Positions 9,901 through 18,353 of a stretch of DNA of 64,000 nt are shown here, in pieces; within the stretch, counting starts at the first letter, position 1, and the number at the start of each line of letters is the position of its first letter. The notes under the pieces are model-generated. The model had not been told where the DNA came from, ran no database searches, and saw only the letters and a list, made by a program, of their open reading frames with translations. The position numbers and the translations under genes were made by a program. The stretch is from positions 124,001-188,000 of the forward strand of contig NZ_JBBCMA010000002.1 in assembly GCF_037152535.1 (NCBI RefSeq), in the 5' to 3' direction. Source of the stretch: Leclercia sp. AS011 (GTDB taxonomy: Bacteria; Pseudomonadota; Gammaproteobacteria; Enterobacterales; Enterobacteriaceae).

Positions 9901-11108
9901 TCGGAGCGGAGGACCGTTGTGCCGTTAAGATTGATATCCCCTGAGAGGGCGCTGTCGGTCAAATGCAGATCGACGGTTCCCGTGCCGGTGCTGGCATTGA
10001 TATTGCCTGTCAGCACGGAGCGGGTGATATCCATCGCAATCTGTGCGGCTCTGTTGGCAATCAGGTTGCCGTTGAGGGTGGAATCCGTCAGCGAGGCGGT
10101 AGTCGTACCCGCAACCGCGCCGGTAAGTGTCGCATGGCCGAGGATCTCGCTCTTATCCAGAGACAGGTGGGCAGTGCCACTTGACATGACAATGGCGTTA
10201 CCGTCTTTCTGTGTGGTTTTAGTGATACTGGAGTCCGTAACAGACAGTGTGCTGTTGCTGCCTGAGGTCGCGAGGGTCACCGAGCCCGTCAGCTGGCTGT
10301 GGTCGACGACAATCGCATGCGTTTTATCTGCGGCGGTGAGGTTAGTGATTTCTATCGCATTGGCCGTTTTGGCAACGGCGTTGGTGGTATCGATGGTGCT
10401 GCGCTGAATCGTAATCGCGTTATTATCTTTGGTGTTGTACAGCAAAATACCGCCAGCCTGGATGCGACTGTCCTGCACGCTAAGGTCGTGGGTACCCGCG
10501 CCGCCCGCATAGATCCTGCCTGTCACCAGGCTGTTATTCTGGATATCAATATCGGCATTGCCGCTGTCAGCGGCATCCAGGTAAATAGCGTACCCGTCAA
10601 GATAGCTCTTCGAGGTTGGGGCGTTTTTAATATCGTAATCTCCCCCTTTAGCGGCACCGTTCAGGGTTGAATTATCAACAACGATATGGGTGTTGGTCTG
10701 GAATTTTGAGCTGCCCCCCTCGATAAAGTCCACCGCGGCGCGATTGTTCAGAACAACGGTGGCTGAACCATCCTTACTGACGTTGATATAATGGCCGCTC
10801 AGATTTGCACCATCGACGAGAAGCTGTTGTATATCAGAAGCAGTACGAGAAGATGAACCGCTGGCAAAATAGATATTTTTCGCTTCAGCCACACTATTAA
10901 TTGCCGCATCCTGGGTTTTCAGAGTGAAATACCACGCGGTAGGCTTTGGATTTATCGGGGACGTCATGTCATATTGCGTTAATCCGCAGGTGCCCGTAAA
11001 TGACGTCCCTGCGCATGTATTTGCCAGTGCCGGTGTTAAAAGAAAACTGCTGCCCAGAATCACGCTCATACTGATAGCCAGCTGATTCAGGCGAAATGAT
11101 TTATTCAT
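6993..11108 (-). CDS. Type Va autotransporter (1371 aa) with beta-helix passenger
   Basis: A self-secreted outer-membrane protein. A signal peptide (about residues 1-29, ending LLTPALA) is followed by a passenger rich in Ser/Thr/Asn/Gly with imperfect repeats of about 20-25 residues of the form D-S-x-L-x-G-x-I/L (for example TDSALSGDINLNG, TRSVLTGNINAS), as in right-handed beta-helices. The C-terminal 270 residues are a 12-strand autotransporter barrel ending in aromatic SATWSLAF, the BAM recognition signal. No protease catalytic triad or RGD motif was seen, so adhesion or aggregation (AIDA/Ag43/YfaL type) is the likely role. GAGG precedes the ATG. A LuxR-type regulator is divergent. No frameshifts were found over the whole 4.1 kb. 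Confidence 0.9.
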   Translation of the reverse strand: MNKSFRLNQLAISMSVILGSSFLLTPALANTCAGTSFTGTCGLTQYDMTSPINPKPTAWYFTLKTQDAAINSVAEAKNIYFASGSSSRTASDIQQLLVDGANLSGHYINVSKDGSATVVLNNRAAVDFIEGGSSKFQTNTHIVVDNSTLNGAAKGGDYDIKNAPTSKSYLDGYAIYLDAADSGNADIDIQNNSLVTGRIYAGGAGTHDLSVQDSRIQAGGILLYNTKDNNAITIQRSTIDTTNAVAKTANAIEITNLTAADKTHAIVVDHSQLTGSVTLATSGSNSTLSVTDSSITKTTQKDGNAIVMSSGTAHLSLDKSEILGHATLTGAVAGTTTASLTDSTLNGNLIANRAAQIAMDITRSVLTGNINASTGTGTVDLHLTDSALSGDINLNGTTVLRSDIWLDNTDVAGNLYGSGEASTLHLANMPVFGGTQFSHFSKLAVAGDLLLTDGFSDANVGNALTVTGTTVTAPVQLTSGNLTFDNTKLIADTLALSSGASLNMVNHSQLQTRSDQLFNLAASSLRPEGYNESGASMGFTDSTLILTDETYHLDYVKAVNDLLGSTEGNSLVMLGTLQNADNVAGTASVTEAAMTQAVLATTQVTSGKNQLHIGEKDAITDEAIFVRNGFGAAQLRFEGEGQPSVEIIGDQTLTLTGAAGALIDVAGAPDMPVSVAVNNGTLNLGTAAMQNVTGHLTGTVTVAPEGTLNIVAGDHTLASGGSAAGVVSSGQVTVQQQATLHTDMALQDSGQLAVNGSLLAGQLTASQDAQITVGDVTAAGTLMAERLDLQGARLFIDPAWTEGGTLANASRVASGGSEINGRVTVGQNALLVLGDTTTAAAEARFADSGLTWGENAITAAVSVHTPQFLNATQGGLRVDGSLTGSSADRDAAFNRVDFADHSLLMVSTKEMTNGQAALNATGGSLNVADSAALYVADAKANQSYAVARGFSDVNIAGNGWQNENLLLNKLLTATTQERNGEVLVTTQARAAQDVLPGVVTTHALDRLIASGENSRSASQAGARYLSVAIDTPQASVDEVVRTVNSAAQIATAGGVQHNTWAAGSAAIDAVMERNSVANAALQPADTDASVWVHTLYGNPRSSDLRAGNLSYGQDSNFYGLMMGGDKTWQTDRGTLRSGAAFHAGNGDSDSRGDVNATHNDFSFWGITLYQNWNQDRWNLTGDVSLTQTSSDVYQKQPGWMEAGNKLKANVDGMLFSAGVRGEYLIETDVVDIIPHAGVRYNQLTTEGFDTKNSQGERVFHTDKGTQTIWQFPVGVKVAKNVALDSGWTMSTQADAAVVAVTGDRESQNTLRTVGIRGSDTIRAEIMDDTAFNGQLGVKMQKGDMTFGVGYNVNTSQHDTDQTVSATWSLAF

Positions 11109-11449
11109 AAGGTGTCCCTCTCAAATTACGTAATGTTTTTATTTCGCGATGGCGAATATAAAAATGCATACACCGTTTAATCCTTCGTTACATTTCGCAG
11201 CATATCAAAAGAAAATAAAGTCAAAGGTCAGATTGATCTGCCCCTAATTGGAAAAATCTTAAGTGGTCGGATATCTCGCTGTAATTACAGGTGAATGTTT
11301 CGCTTAAATATTATTTTCTGTGAACAAAGGCACAAACTGCCGCTAATTGCTTAAGAATATTCCTATAATCCCTGGAAAACTGTTAATTGAAATTTATTAC
11401 ATTCTCGATGATTATGATTAAATCCACAGTGATGCCAGGGATATAGACG
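11109..11449. promoter_or_regulatory. AT-rich divergent promoter region, autotransporter/LuxR-type gene
   Basis: A 341-bp non-coding gap, clearly more AT-rich than its surroundings. For the rightward regulator a TATAAT lies at 11364-11369, and a TTGAAA (11387-11392)-17 bp-GATTAT pair lies nearer the gene. Either could be the promoter. AT-rich control regions of surface adhesins are often silenced by H-NS; that is inference. No gene is seen here. Confidence 0.5.
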
Positions 11450-12061
11450 ATGATTATTGTATTAACATCCTGTAGATATTTTCAGCAGGGCTTTTCCATG
11501 CTGGTCGAACAATTAATGACCGACGCGCCATCCTTTCAACGGGTGCTTTATCTCGACGATCTCCAGAAAGCGACAAAAGAGGATCTGGCCCACACCAAAG
11601 CCATTGTGGTGGATTATGGCGAGTCTGATATCAAGGTTTTAAATGCCCTGCTGGATCTGAAAAACCGTTACGAGCAGAGCTATTTTATTTTTATTACCCG
11701 CGATGCGTGTTACGAAAGCACCATTGAAAATATTCTCATCAATTCTGTCGCGGATTACGCCATCGACTGTAAAAGCGCCGTACGAAAATTACGGGCCTGC
11801 CTTGCCCATCTTGCGCAGGAAGATCAGCCGGTCACGATATTTAAAAACGCGCACTGGCATCATCTTGAAAAGCAACAACGTTTAACCCGCATGGAGACCA
11901 TGCTGCTGCCCTATATCGTGTCGGGGAAAAAGAATAAAGAGATTACGCGCTACCTTGACGTGACCGGAAAAACCGTCAGCCATCACCGGCGCAATATTTA
12001 CCGCAAGTTTGCCGTGACCAATCTGACCGGGTTGTATAAAAAATTTGATCAGTGTGTGTGA
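11450..12061 (+). CDS. LuxR-type HTH transcriptional regulator
   Basis: A 203-aa protein with a receiver-like but degenerate N-terminal domain (no obvious phosphoacceptor Asp context) and a C-terminal LuxR/GerE HTH (about 140-195): MLLPYIVSGKKNKEITRYLD, then VTGKTVSHHRRNIYRKF. This layout resembles the unorthodox regulators RcsA, BglJ and MatA/EcpR, which act without phosphorylation and control surface structures. It is divergent from the autotransporter gene, so control of that gene is the simplest hypothesis. The ATG follows an AGGGAT ribosome site. No second component is encoded nearby. Confidence 0.8.
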   Translation: MIIVLTSCRYFQQGFSMLVEQLMTDAPSFQRVLYLDDLQKATKEDLAHTKAIVVDYGESDIKVLNALLDLKNRYEQSYFIFITRDACYESTIENILINSVADYAIDCKSAVRKLRACLAHLAQEDQPVTIFKNAHWHHLEKQQRLTRMETMLLPYIVSGKKNKEITRYLDVTGKTVSHHRRNIYRKFAVTNLTGLYKKFDQCV

Positions 12062-12170
12062 GCCTGCAACAGGCCAGCACGCTTTCGCAATTCCTGCTCT
12101 TAACATCCTCGTTTCTTGATACTTACCCTGATAACTATTATCTTCTCAGCGTGTGAAGCGAGGATCCCCC

Positions 12171-12638
12171 ATGCGTGAAGAAGATCTGTTCTGCCGCAGG
12201 CCGATGGGCATGCGAATGGCAATGATTGTGCGTCAGTGGCGCGCGGTGATTGACGACGCCATTCTCGAGACCGGGTTAACCCAGTCGAGCTGGACGGTGA
12301 TGATGCAGCTCAAATCCTTAGGGGATAACGTTTCGGTGAGCGAACTGGCGGAGGTGCAGGGCATTGAACTGCCGCCGCTGATGCGCACCCTTTCACAGCT
12401 GGAAAAGCAGGGCTACCTGCTGCGCACCACATCGCCTTATGACAAGCGCATCCGGCTGCTGACGCTCACACCCGAGGGGAACGCGGTGCTGAAAACGCTG
12501 ACCCGGGTAATCGAAACGTTCCAGGAACGGGTGTCGCAGAATATCGCCCCGGAACATCTCGAGATTTTCAGCGCCACACTTAATCAAATCGCCTGCAATT
12601 TGCGGACAATCCGCGAAGAAGATAACAAGACCGAATAA
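12171..12638 (+). CDS. MarR/SlyA-family transcriptional regulator
   Basis: About 155 aa. The winged-helix MarR domain includes SSWTVMMQLKSLGDNVSVSE, VQGIELPPLMRTLSQLEKQG and the wing DKRIRLLTLTPEGNAVL. An upstream in-frame GTG at 12153 exists, but the ATG at 12171 has GAGG at better spacing. It is the first gene of a unit with an HlyD-type adaptor 2 bp downstream and a DUF2955 permease after that. MarR repressors of such efflux pairs are typically released by aromatic acids or related toxic compounds. It probably autoregulates this operon. Confidence 0.88.
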   Translation: MREEDLFCRRPMGMRMAMIVRQWRAVIDDAILETGLTQSSWTVMMQLKSLGDNVSVSELAEVQGIELPPLMRTLSQLEKQGYLLRTTSPYDKRIRLLTLTPEGNAVLKTLTRVIETFQERVSQNIAPEHLEIFSATLNQIACNLRTIREEDNKTE

Positions 12639-12640
12639 TC

Positions 12641-13705
12641 ATGACCCCTGAACAAAAGTTTGCCCGCTGGGTAAGGGTGAGTATTGCCTCTTTCCTGCTG
12701 ATGTTTGTCTATTTTATTGTCGCGGATATCTGGATCCCGCTGACGCCGGATGCCACCGTGATGCGCGTGGTCACGCCGGTATCGGCGCGCGTCTCCGGCT
12801 ATGTGGCGGCGGTGCATGTCCACAATAACAGCCAGGTGAAGAAGGGCGATCTGCTGTTTGAGCTCGACCCGACGCCGTTCCGCAATAAGGTCGAGGCCGC
12901 AGAGATTGCTCTGCAGCAGGCGCGTCTCGCCAACCAGCAGCTCGACGCGCAGATCGTGGCGGCCCAGGCCAGCCTGAAAACCGCCCAGCTCACCGCCCGC
13001 AACGACAAAGTCACCTTCGATCGCTACCAGAAACTCAGCACCCTGCAAAACGTCTCCCAGGCGGATCTGGATAAGGTCCGTACCACCTGGCAGAGCAGCG
13101 AGCAGTCGGTGGCGAATTTACAGGCCAGCATTCATCAGCTGCGCATCGAGCGCGGCGAGCGCGATGAAAACCGTAACGTGACCCTGCAAAAATACCGCAA
13201 CGCGCTGGAGGAGGCCGAACTCAACCTCGGCTGGACGAAAATCTACGCCGAAGCCGACGGCACGGTCAGTAATGTCCAGCTGAGCCCCGGCTTTTATGCT
13301 GCCTCCGGCTCGGCGGCGCTGGCGCTGGTGAACAACCAGAGCGATATCGTCGCCGATTTCCGCGAGAAGAGCCTGCGCCATACCCATCAGGACACCGACG
13401 CCGCGGTGGTGTTTGACGCTTTCCCGGGCCGCGTGTTCCGCGCCCACGTCACCAGCAGCGACGCCGGGATTTTAGCGGGACAGGAGGCGGTCAATGGCCA
13501 GCTGTCGGAGCCGGAGACCTCCAATCGCTGGGTGCGTGATGCGCAGCGTATGCGTATCCACGTGGCGCTGGATGAAGCCCTGCCAAAGCATCTGCCGACC
13601 GGGGCGCGCGCCACCGTGCAGCTCTATAACAGCGAAGGTCCGTTTGCCCGCTTCTTCTCCGGGATGCAGATCCACCTCGTCAGCCTGTTGCACTATGTCT
13701 ATTAA
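12641..13705 (+). CDS. HlyD/EmrA/AaeA-type membrane-fusion (adaptor) protein
   Basis: A 354-aa periplasmic adaptor. One N-terminal membrane anchor (about 12-32) is followed by the first half of the lipoyl domain (SARVSGYVAAVHVHNNSQVKKGDLLFELD), an alpha-helical hairpin of about 100 residues (Gln/Ala-rich coiled coil, about 80-195) and the second lipoyl/beta-barrel part (TKIYAEADGTVSNVQLSPG). It would link an inner-membrane exporter to an outer-membrane channel. It starts 2 bp after the MarR stop and overlaps the DUF2955 gene by 11 bp, so the set is co-translated. The exported compound is unknown; aromatic carboxylates are plausible by analogy with AaeAB. Confidence 0.88.
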   Translation: MTPEQKFARWVRVSIASFLLMFVYFIVADIWIPLTPDATVMRVVTPVSARVSGYVAAVHVHNNSQVKKGDLLFELDPTPFRNKVEAAEIALQQARLANQQLDAQIVAAQASLKTAQLTARNDKVTFDRYQKLSTLQNVSQADLDKVRTTWQSSEQSVANLQASIHQLRIERGERDENRNVTLQKYRNALEEAELNLGWTKIYAEADGTVSNVQLSPGFYAASGSAALALVNNQSDIVADFREKSLRHTHQDTDAAVVFDAFPGRVFRAHVTSSDAGILAGQEAVNGQLSEPETSNRWVRDAQRMRIHVALDEALPKHLPTGARATVQLYNSEGPFARFFSGMQIHLVSLLHYVY

Positions 13706-14762
13706 TACTCTCGCGCGGGTCTTTACCCCGCACGGCAACATCGTCTACACCGCCAACGACTTTCGCCAGACGTTGCGCATCGTGTTTGCCGGGATGATTG
13801 CGCTGAGCGTGTCGAGCTTTTACAACACCAGCTACGGGGTCTTCTTCGTGATCTACCCGATCATGCTCCTGTCGCTGGTGCCGGTGTTTAACCGTCACGT
13901 GGCAAAACAGTTTGTGTTCAGTTCGGCGCTGAACTGCCTCGAAATGGTGTTTATTATCGGCTATCTGGCGCAGTGGCCGCTGATCATGACCCTGGTGGTG
14001 TTTGGCCTCTACGTGATGCGTTTTCGCTTTATGAGCCAGGGGCCGTTGTTTCTGTTTGGCTCAATGGGGGTGGTGTGCCAGAGCACCATGCTCAACTTTA
14101 TGAGCTATCCCACCACCAACTGGCACACGCTGCTGTTCTCCAACCTCGAAGCCAGCGTGATGGCAGTTTGCCTGAGCGCGCTGATGCACTATCTGCTGCC
14201 GGATGTGGAACCACGCACGCCGCCGCCGCGGCTGGAGAAAGACGCTGCCCGGGTGCGCCATGAGTCGCTGCTCTCCGGCACCGTGGCGACGCTGATTTTT
14301 GTGGTGTTCCAGATAAGCGATCTCAGCGATTCCCTGTCGGCGCTGATGGCGGGCGTCCTGATCCTCTTCCCGATGCACTACCGCGGGGCGGTAATGAGCT
14401 CCCTGTGGCGCGTGGTCGGGGTGGTGCTCGGCTGCCTGTATATTCTGGTGGTGCAGCTGGTGCTGTACGATCACAGTAGCCACATGTTGCTGATGATGCC
14501 GCTGATTGGCCTCGGGCTGGCGTTTGGTGCCCGCCTGCACGTGATGGAGAAGGTGGGGGCCGGGGTCGGTTTTGCCAGCATCACCACCATCGGGATTATG
14601 TTCGGCCAGAACATGCACCCGGATGGCGACCTGGTGTTCAGCGATCTCTACCGCATCGTCTCGGTGACGGTGGCGCTGGTGGCGACCCTGACCATGGTGT
14701 TCATTATGCACCTGATCCTTAACTGCTTCGCGCCGACGCGCTACGTGATCCGCAATCCGTAA
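13695..14762 (+). CDS. DUF2955/FUSC-type inner-membrane permease
   Basis: About 355 aa with some 9-10 hydrophobic segments arranged as two similar halves (about 25-150 and 205-345), the layout of half-length FUSC/DUF2955 transporters that pair with HlyD-type adaptors. The start at 13695 overlaps the adaptor stop (11 bp), arguing for translational coupling; the long open frame upstream is only a shadow of the adaptor gene. Together with the MarR and HlyD genes it forms a compact efflux operon. It lacks the large cytosolic domain of full-size AaeB-like FUSC proteins. Confidence 0.8.
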   Translation: MSINTLARVFTPHGNIVYTANDFRQTLRIVFAGMIALSVSSFYNTSYGVFFVIYPIMLLSLVPVFNRHVAKQFVFSSALNCLEMVFIIGYLAQWPLIMTLVVFGLYVMRFRFMSQGPLFLFGSMGVVCQSTMLNFMSYPTTNWHTLLFSNLEASVMAVCLSALMHYLLPDVEPRTPPPRLEKDAARVRHESLLSGTVATLIFVVFQISDLSDSLSALMAGVLILFPMHYRGAVMSSLWRVVGVVLGCLYILVVQLVLYDHSSHMLLMMPLIGLGLAFGARLHVMEKVGAGVGFASITTIGIMFGQNMHPDGDLVFSDLYRIVSVTVALVATLTMVFIMHLILNCFAPTRYVIRNP

Positions 14763-14767
14763 TCCTG

Positions 14768-16048
14768 TTACCGGGTAAGCAGAGGTAGCACCTCGGGCAG
14801 CTGCGACAGCAGGAACAAAATCAGCCCGATGGTGCCGCCTACCAGGGTGCCGTTGACGCGGATAAACTGCAGATCCTTGCCGATATTAAGCTCAATCTGC
14901 CGGGACATATCTTTGGCATCCCAGCCTTTGACCGTGTCGCTGATGTGGCGGGTCAGGAAGCGGGCAAAATCCGGCGCGACGCGATGTGCGGCCTGCTCCA
15001 GGTGCTCGTTCAGGGAAGCGCGTAGGTTGGTGTCCGCCACCAGGGTTTCACCGAACCACAGCCCGGCGTTGGCGAGGCGCTGCTTCACGCGGGAGTCGTC
15101 GCTCTGCATGTCGGCTTTCAGCCACTGGCGCAGGTCGGCCCACATCTCACCCAGATAGCGGTTAAAGGCCTCATCGTTCTTGAGATAGGTTTTGATGTTC
15201 TCCGCTTTGGCCGCGGTTTCAGGATCGTTTTTCAGGTTCTCCACCAGCTTAAGCACCGCGCGGTCAAAGGCCTGGCGGATCTGATGGGTACGATCGTGGC
15301 TGACGTCATCCAGGATGGCATTCACCGCATCAGACACCAGTTCGGCGCTCTGATCCCCCAGCCACTCGGTGGGTAACATCATCGCCTTGCGCGGGTGCTC
15401 GGTCTTCAGCCAGTGGACGATCTGCGCGGCGATAAAGTCGCGGGTGGTATCACGCTGCAGGAGCGTAATCAGGCGGTTAATCACCGCATCCAGCAGCACC
15501 TGGTGGCGGTTGTTTTTGGTCATGCTCTCCAGCATGGCGGCGCTGGTTTCGCTGAAATCGACCTTATCCAGCGCCTTATGCACCGCCCGCTTGAGCATGC
15601 GCTGAATGCGCCCGTCGTCGGTCAGCTCGAGGAAACCGCTCATCACCTGCATGATATGTTGCCCGACGCGCTGGGCATTATCCGGCTGGCTGAACCAGTT
15701 GCCGATCAGCAGTGCCGGTTCGTGCTTGCGAATCAATGCTACGAGCGACTGGGTATCCAGAAACTTCTCCTGCACGAACTGGCCGAGATTGTCGCCAATC
15801 CGGTCTTTATTGCGGGGGATAATTGCCGTATGCCGCGAGATAAAGGGGATCGGCACCCGGCGGAAGAGGGCGACCACGGCAAACCAGTCAGCCAGAGCAC
15901 CGACCATCGCCGCTTCGGCAATGGCCTTTACCCCCCGCACCCAGAACGTCTGCGGCAGGAAGAGAGTGACGATAAAGGTCGCGGCGGCAATCAGCAGCAG
16001 CGACAGCGCCAGCAGCTTGGCGCGTTTGAGTTCAGCGAGTTTTTCCAT
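14768..16048 (-). CDS. yjiN: DUF445 family inner-membrane protein YjiN
   Basis: A 426-aa DUF445 protein. Hydrophobic segments lie at the N-terminus (about 11-35 and 40-65) and the C-terminus (about 400-420), with a long charged, helix-rich central part. Characteristic stretches are [33 protein letters not shown] and the C-terminal [20 protein letters not shown]. coli YjiN matches in length and character; its function is unknown. It is a convenient landmark because in E. coli yjiN lies on the same side of the hypervariable yjiN-yjiA interval. It is convergent with the efflux operon, whose stop is only 5 bp away. Confidence 0.88.
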   Translation of the reverse strand: MEKLAELKRAKLLALSLLLIAAATFIVTLFLPQTFWVRGVKAIAEAAMVGALADWFAVVALFRRVPIPFISRHTAIIPRNKDRIGDNLGQFVQEKFLDTQSLVALIRKHEPALLIGNWFSQPDNAQRVGQHIMQVMSGFLELTDDGRIQRMLKRAVHKALDKVDFSETSAAMLESMTKNNRHQVLLDAVINRLITLLQRDTTRDFIAAQIVHWLKTEHPRKAMMLPTEWLGDQSAELVSDAVNAILDDVSHDRTHQIRQAFDRAVLKLVENLKNDPETAAKAENIKTYLKNDEAFNRYLGEMWADLRQWLKADMQSDDSRVKQRLANAGLWFGETLVADTNLRASLNEHLEQAAHRVAPDFARFLTRHISDTVKGWDAKDMSRQIELNIGKDLQFIRVNGTLVGGTIGLILFLLSQLPEVLPLLTR

Positions 16049-16109
16049 AGGGTTAAGGATAGAGGCAGAAAAGGCGAAGGGGCAAGAGAGCAGGTATTTT
16101 CTCCGCTTT

Positions 16110-16144
16110 GTAGGCCGGGTAAGGCGCAGCCGCCACCCGGCATT
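16110..16144. repeat. REP repeat
   Basis: The hairpin GTAGGCCGGGTAAGGCGCAG / CCGCCACCCGGC lies between yjiN and the LysE-type exporter gene. It is of the same family as the other REP units in the window. Confidence 0.78.
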
Positions 16145-16153
16145 TCCCTGCGA

Positions 16154-16798
16154 TCAGAGCGACGTGAAAAACCGCCACAGGATCCCTGCGCCAAACACCA
16201 TCAGCACCCCTCCCGCCACGCGCTCGATTTTCCAGATATTGTTGCTGAGCCGCCGTTGTACAGTGGGCAGGGCGATAAACGACACCACCGCCAGATCCCA
16301 CACCAGCACCACCATCACCATCCAGATCCCACTGACCGACTGCTGCAACAGGGTGACGTTCGGGCCCAGCAGCGCGGTCATCAGCGCCAGATAAAAGAGC
16401 GCGTTTTTCGGATTTAACACCGCCGATCCCAGCCCGAGCAGGAGCTGCCTGGGCCATGAAGGGCGCTCCGGCCCGGCGTCATCCAGCGCCAGCGTGCGGG
16501 CGCGGCTGTGCACCAGCCGCCAGCCGATCCACAGCAGATACAGCGCGCCCAACAGCTCGATAACCGTGAACAGCAGCCTGAACTGACGCAGCGCGCTCCA
16601 GCCCAGTATCACCAGCAGGATATAGAGCCCGTTGCCCGCGGCGATCCCCACGCACAGCCCGGCACTGCCGCGCAGCCGGTGGCGGGCAGCGAAGCCCATC
16701 AGTAAAAAGAAATCCGGGCCGGGGCTGAGCAGGGCGACAAAATGCGCCAGCGTAAGGGCCAGAAAAGCGGGCGGAAAGAGCGCGGTAAACAGTTCCAT
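16154..16798 (-). CDS. LysE/RhtB-family amino-acid exporter
   Basis: A 214-aa protein with about six membrane segments. The family signature near the N-terminus, HFVALLSPGPDFFLLMGFAA, contains the conserved SPGPDF. It exports amino acids or homoserine-lactone-like metabolites. GAGG precedes the ATG. It lies 47 bp downstream of an AraC-type regulator on the same strand, so the regulator probably senses the exported substrate. The exact amino acid cannot be predicted from sequence alone. Confidence 0.9.
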   Translation of the reverse strand: MELFTALFPPAFLALTLAHFVALLSPGPDFFLLMGFAARHRLRGSAGLCVGIAAGNGLYILLVILGWSALRQFRLLFTVIELLGALYLLWIGWRLVHSRARTLALDDAGPERPSWPRQLLLGLGSAVLNPKNALFYLALMTALLGPNVTLLQQSVSGIWMVMVVLVWDLAVVSFIALPTVQRRLSNNIWKIERVAGGVLMVFGAGILWRFFTSL

Positions 16799-16845
16799 AG
16801 TGACCTCATCAGCAAAACTGAGGTCAGGCTACAGTGAGGCGCGCG

Positions 16846-17589
16846 CTAATTATTGTCAGATATTGATCCCCCGGTGGCGTACTGACGCGGCGTCGCGGCC
16901 GTATAGCTGACAAAGGTTTTATGGAAGTGGCTCTGATCGGCAAAGCCGCTCTGATAGCTGACGTCGGCGATGTCGTCCCCGGCGCGCAGGCGTGCTTTGG
17001 CGAACTCGATCCGGGAGACGTTCAGGAAAGTGCCGGGCGTCAGGCCCGTGTCCTGCTTGAAGGTTCTGATAAGCGTCTCTTTGCGCAGCGCGAAGCGGCG
17101 GGATAACACGTCCAGAGAGGGTGGGGTTTGCAGGCTGTGACGCAGCGTCTGCTGAAGCGCAAGGCTGGTTGGGCGCAGGGGAGCGGGCTGCGTTGGCCTG
17201 GCGGCAAGCAGGGTGAGAAGCGTGTCGATGGCCGTCGGTGAGAGGGTCTCAACGACCGTCAGATAGTGGCGGAACAGCGCCTCATTGCGGATCACCTGCA
17301 TGGCGGGCTGAATGTCGGTCTCCAGATACAGCATATGGTAGCTGCGCGGCTGGCCTGCGACCGGATTACAGCTGTGCGGCATCTGGGCGGGGATGACGAT
17401 CAGATCGCCGGGATAAAGGGTGAACGGTTCGCCGTTGCAGGTGCAGCAGGTTTGCCCCTCCAGAATGGCACCAATGGAAAGCTGCGCATGGCTGTGACGT
17501 TTATAGGCCTGCGTACTTTGCCAGGTGCTGCGCAGTTCGACGCCGGGCTGGCGGCGGAAGGTCTGTTTGACGTGGCGTGTCTGGGTCAT
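16846..17589 (-). CDS. AraC-family regulator with N-terminal cupin
   Basis: A 247-aa protein. The N-terminal cupin ligand domain (about 10-100) includes HSHAQLSIGAILEG, GDLIVIPAQMPHSCNP and YHMLYLE. The C-terminal double HTH (about 150-240) ends with the AraC consensus IADVSYQSGFADQSHFHKTF followed by TPRQY. It sits directly upstream of the LysE-type exporter and probably regulates it as one transcript. The length is that of the short AraC sensors often paired with LysE exporters. The effector is unknown. Confidence 0.9.
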   Translation of the reverse strand: MTQTRHVKQTFRRQPGVELRSTWQSTQAYKRHSHAQLSIGAILEGQTCCTCNGEPFTLYPGDLIVIPAQMPHSCNPVAGQPRSYHMLYLETDIQPAMQVIRNEALFRHYLTVVETLSPTAIDTLLTLLAARPTQPAPLRPTSLALQQTLRHSLQTPPSLDVLSRRFALRKETLIRTFKQDTGLTPGTFLNVSRIEFAKARLRAGDDIADVSYQSGFADQSHFHKTFVSYTAATPRQYATGGSISDNN

Positions 17590-17758
17590 GACGAATACCG
17601 GTATGAGGGGTAAGAGAGTTATAGCATGAGGGGGAAGGGTTCCTCTCTTCGTTTTAGCAAATGCCTGTACAGGTTGCGTTTATTCCTCGAGCATTCTTCC
17701 AGAATTAATGATTCCTCAGCGACGGAGAGTGTGTTTTTTACGCTTTTTGTATAGTCTT

Positions 17759-17774
17759 TTTTGTATATACAAAA
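17759..17774 (+). promoter_or_regulatory. Palindromic operator in the brnTA promoter
   Basis: A perfect 16-bp palindrome, TTTTGTATATACAAAA, lies 15 bp before the brnT start. A related TTTTTGTATA copy lies at 17745-17754. The repeat spans the likely -10 region. BrnA antitoxins are known to bind the brnTA promoter, so this is the expected operator. Function is inferred. Confidence 0.6.
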
Positions 17775-17789
17775 GCGAAGGAGTAGACT

Positions 17790-17959
17790 ATGCCAACGGA
17801 GTTTGAATGGGATGCAAACAAGGCGAAAAGCAATCTGCATAAACACGGGATCCGCTTTGAAGATGCGGTGTTTGTTTTGAAAGTGGGGCTGAAATTATTC
17901 GTGTGATTAGCGCCCGTAAGGCAAATCTGAAAGAGAGGAATCTATATGAGCATCATTAA
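17790..17959 (+). pseudogene. brnT: brnT toxin remnant (internal deletion plus frameshift)
   Basis: The start is typical of BrnT (MPTEFEWDANKAKSNLHKHG, then IRFEDAVFVL) with GAAGGAG before the ATG. The frame then runs into TGA at 17904-17906 after 38 codons. The true C-terminal BrnT motif (GAEIIRVISARKA, then LKERNLYE) is present in another frame from 17885 to the TAA at 17957-17959. Compared with the usual 90-95 residues, about 40 central residues, including the core that forms the RNase fold, are missing. The toxin should be inactive. The brnA start lies inside the remnant's end, as in intact brnTA operons. Confidence 0.8.
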
Positions 17960-18248
17960 GCATAAACGTGGCGAGGCTGCACTACCTGGTTCACAGCGAG
18001 AAGCTGAACTGAATGCGCTGGCTAAAAAACCGGATGATGAAATCGACTACAGCGACATTCCTGAAACAACTGATGAACAGTGGTCTGATGCGGTACGGGG
18101 CAAATTTTATCGTCCGTTAAAAACACAGGCTTCGGTGCGTATTGATGCCGATGTCATGGAGTGGCTCAAACGTCCAGGTAAAGGTTATCAGACCCGCCTG
18201 AATGCTATTTTGCGGGAAGCGATGCTGCGTGAACTCAGTAAAAAATAA
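17946..18248 (+). CDS. brnA: BrnA-family antitoxin (intact, partner broken)
   Basis: A 100-aa antitoxin. The N-terminal tail embraces the toxin in complete systems, and the C-terminal ribbon-helix-helix reads KTQASVRIDADVMEWLKRPG, then GYQTRLNAILREAML, a strong BrnA match. The reading frame is undamaged, including the DYSDIPETTDEQWSDAVRG linker. Because brnT is deleted, this is an orphan antitoxin. It could still bind its promoter or other toxins. The start overlaps the brnT remnant by 14 bp. Confidence 0.88.
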   Translation: MSIIKHKRGEAALPGSQREAELNALAKKPDDEIDYSDIPETTDEQWSDAVRGKFYRPLKTQASVRIDADVMEWLKRPGKGYQTRLNAILREAMLRELSKK

Positions 18249-18353
18249 TCGGTGCCACCCTGCGGGTGGCGCGCTCTATATACCTAACTTTACCTGCGAA
18301 CTCAGCCATTTTGACTACCCTTAATACCCAACACGGTAAAAAAGGAGACGACA

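Noticed and set aside
9553..10407. 284-codon plus-strand frame inside the autotransporter gene
   Set aside because: It is antisense to a clear signal-peptide-to-barrel autotransporter and its Ser/Val/Leu-rich translation is typical of the reverse strand of repeat-rich DNA.
15395..16417. 340-codon plus-strand frame opposite yjiN
   Set aside because: Antisense shadow; yjiN matches its family over the full length.
17619..17846. 75-codon minus-strand frame overlapping the brnT promoter
   Set aside because: No ribosome site, overlaps the AraC promoter region and the brnT start; no recognisable motif.
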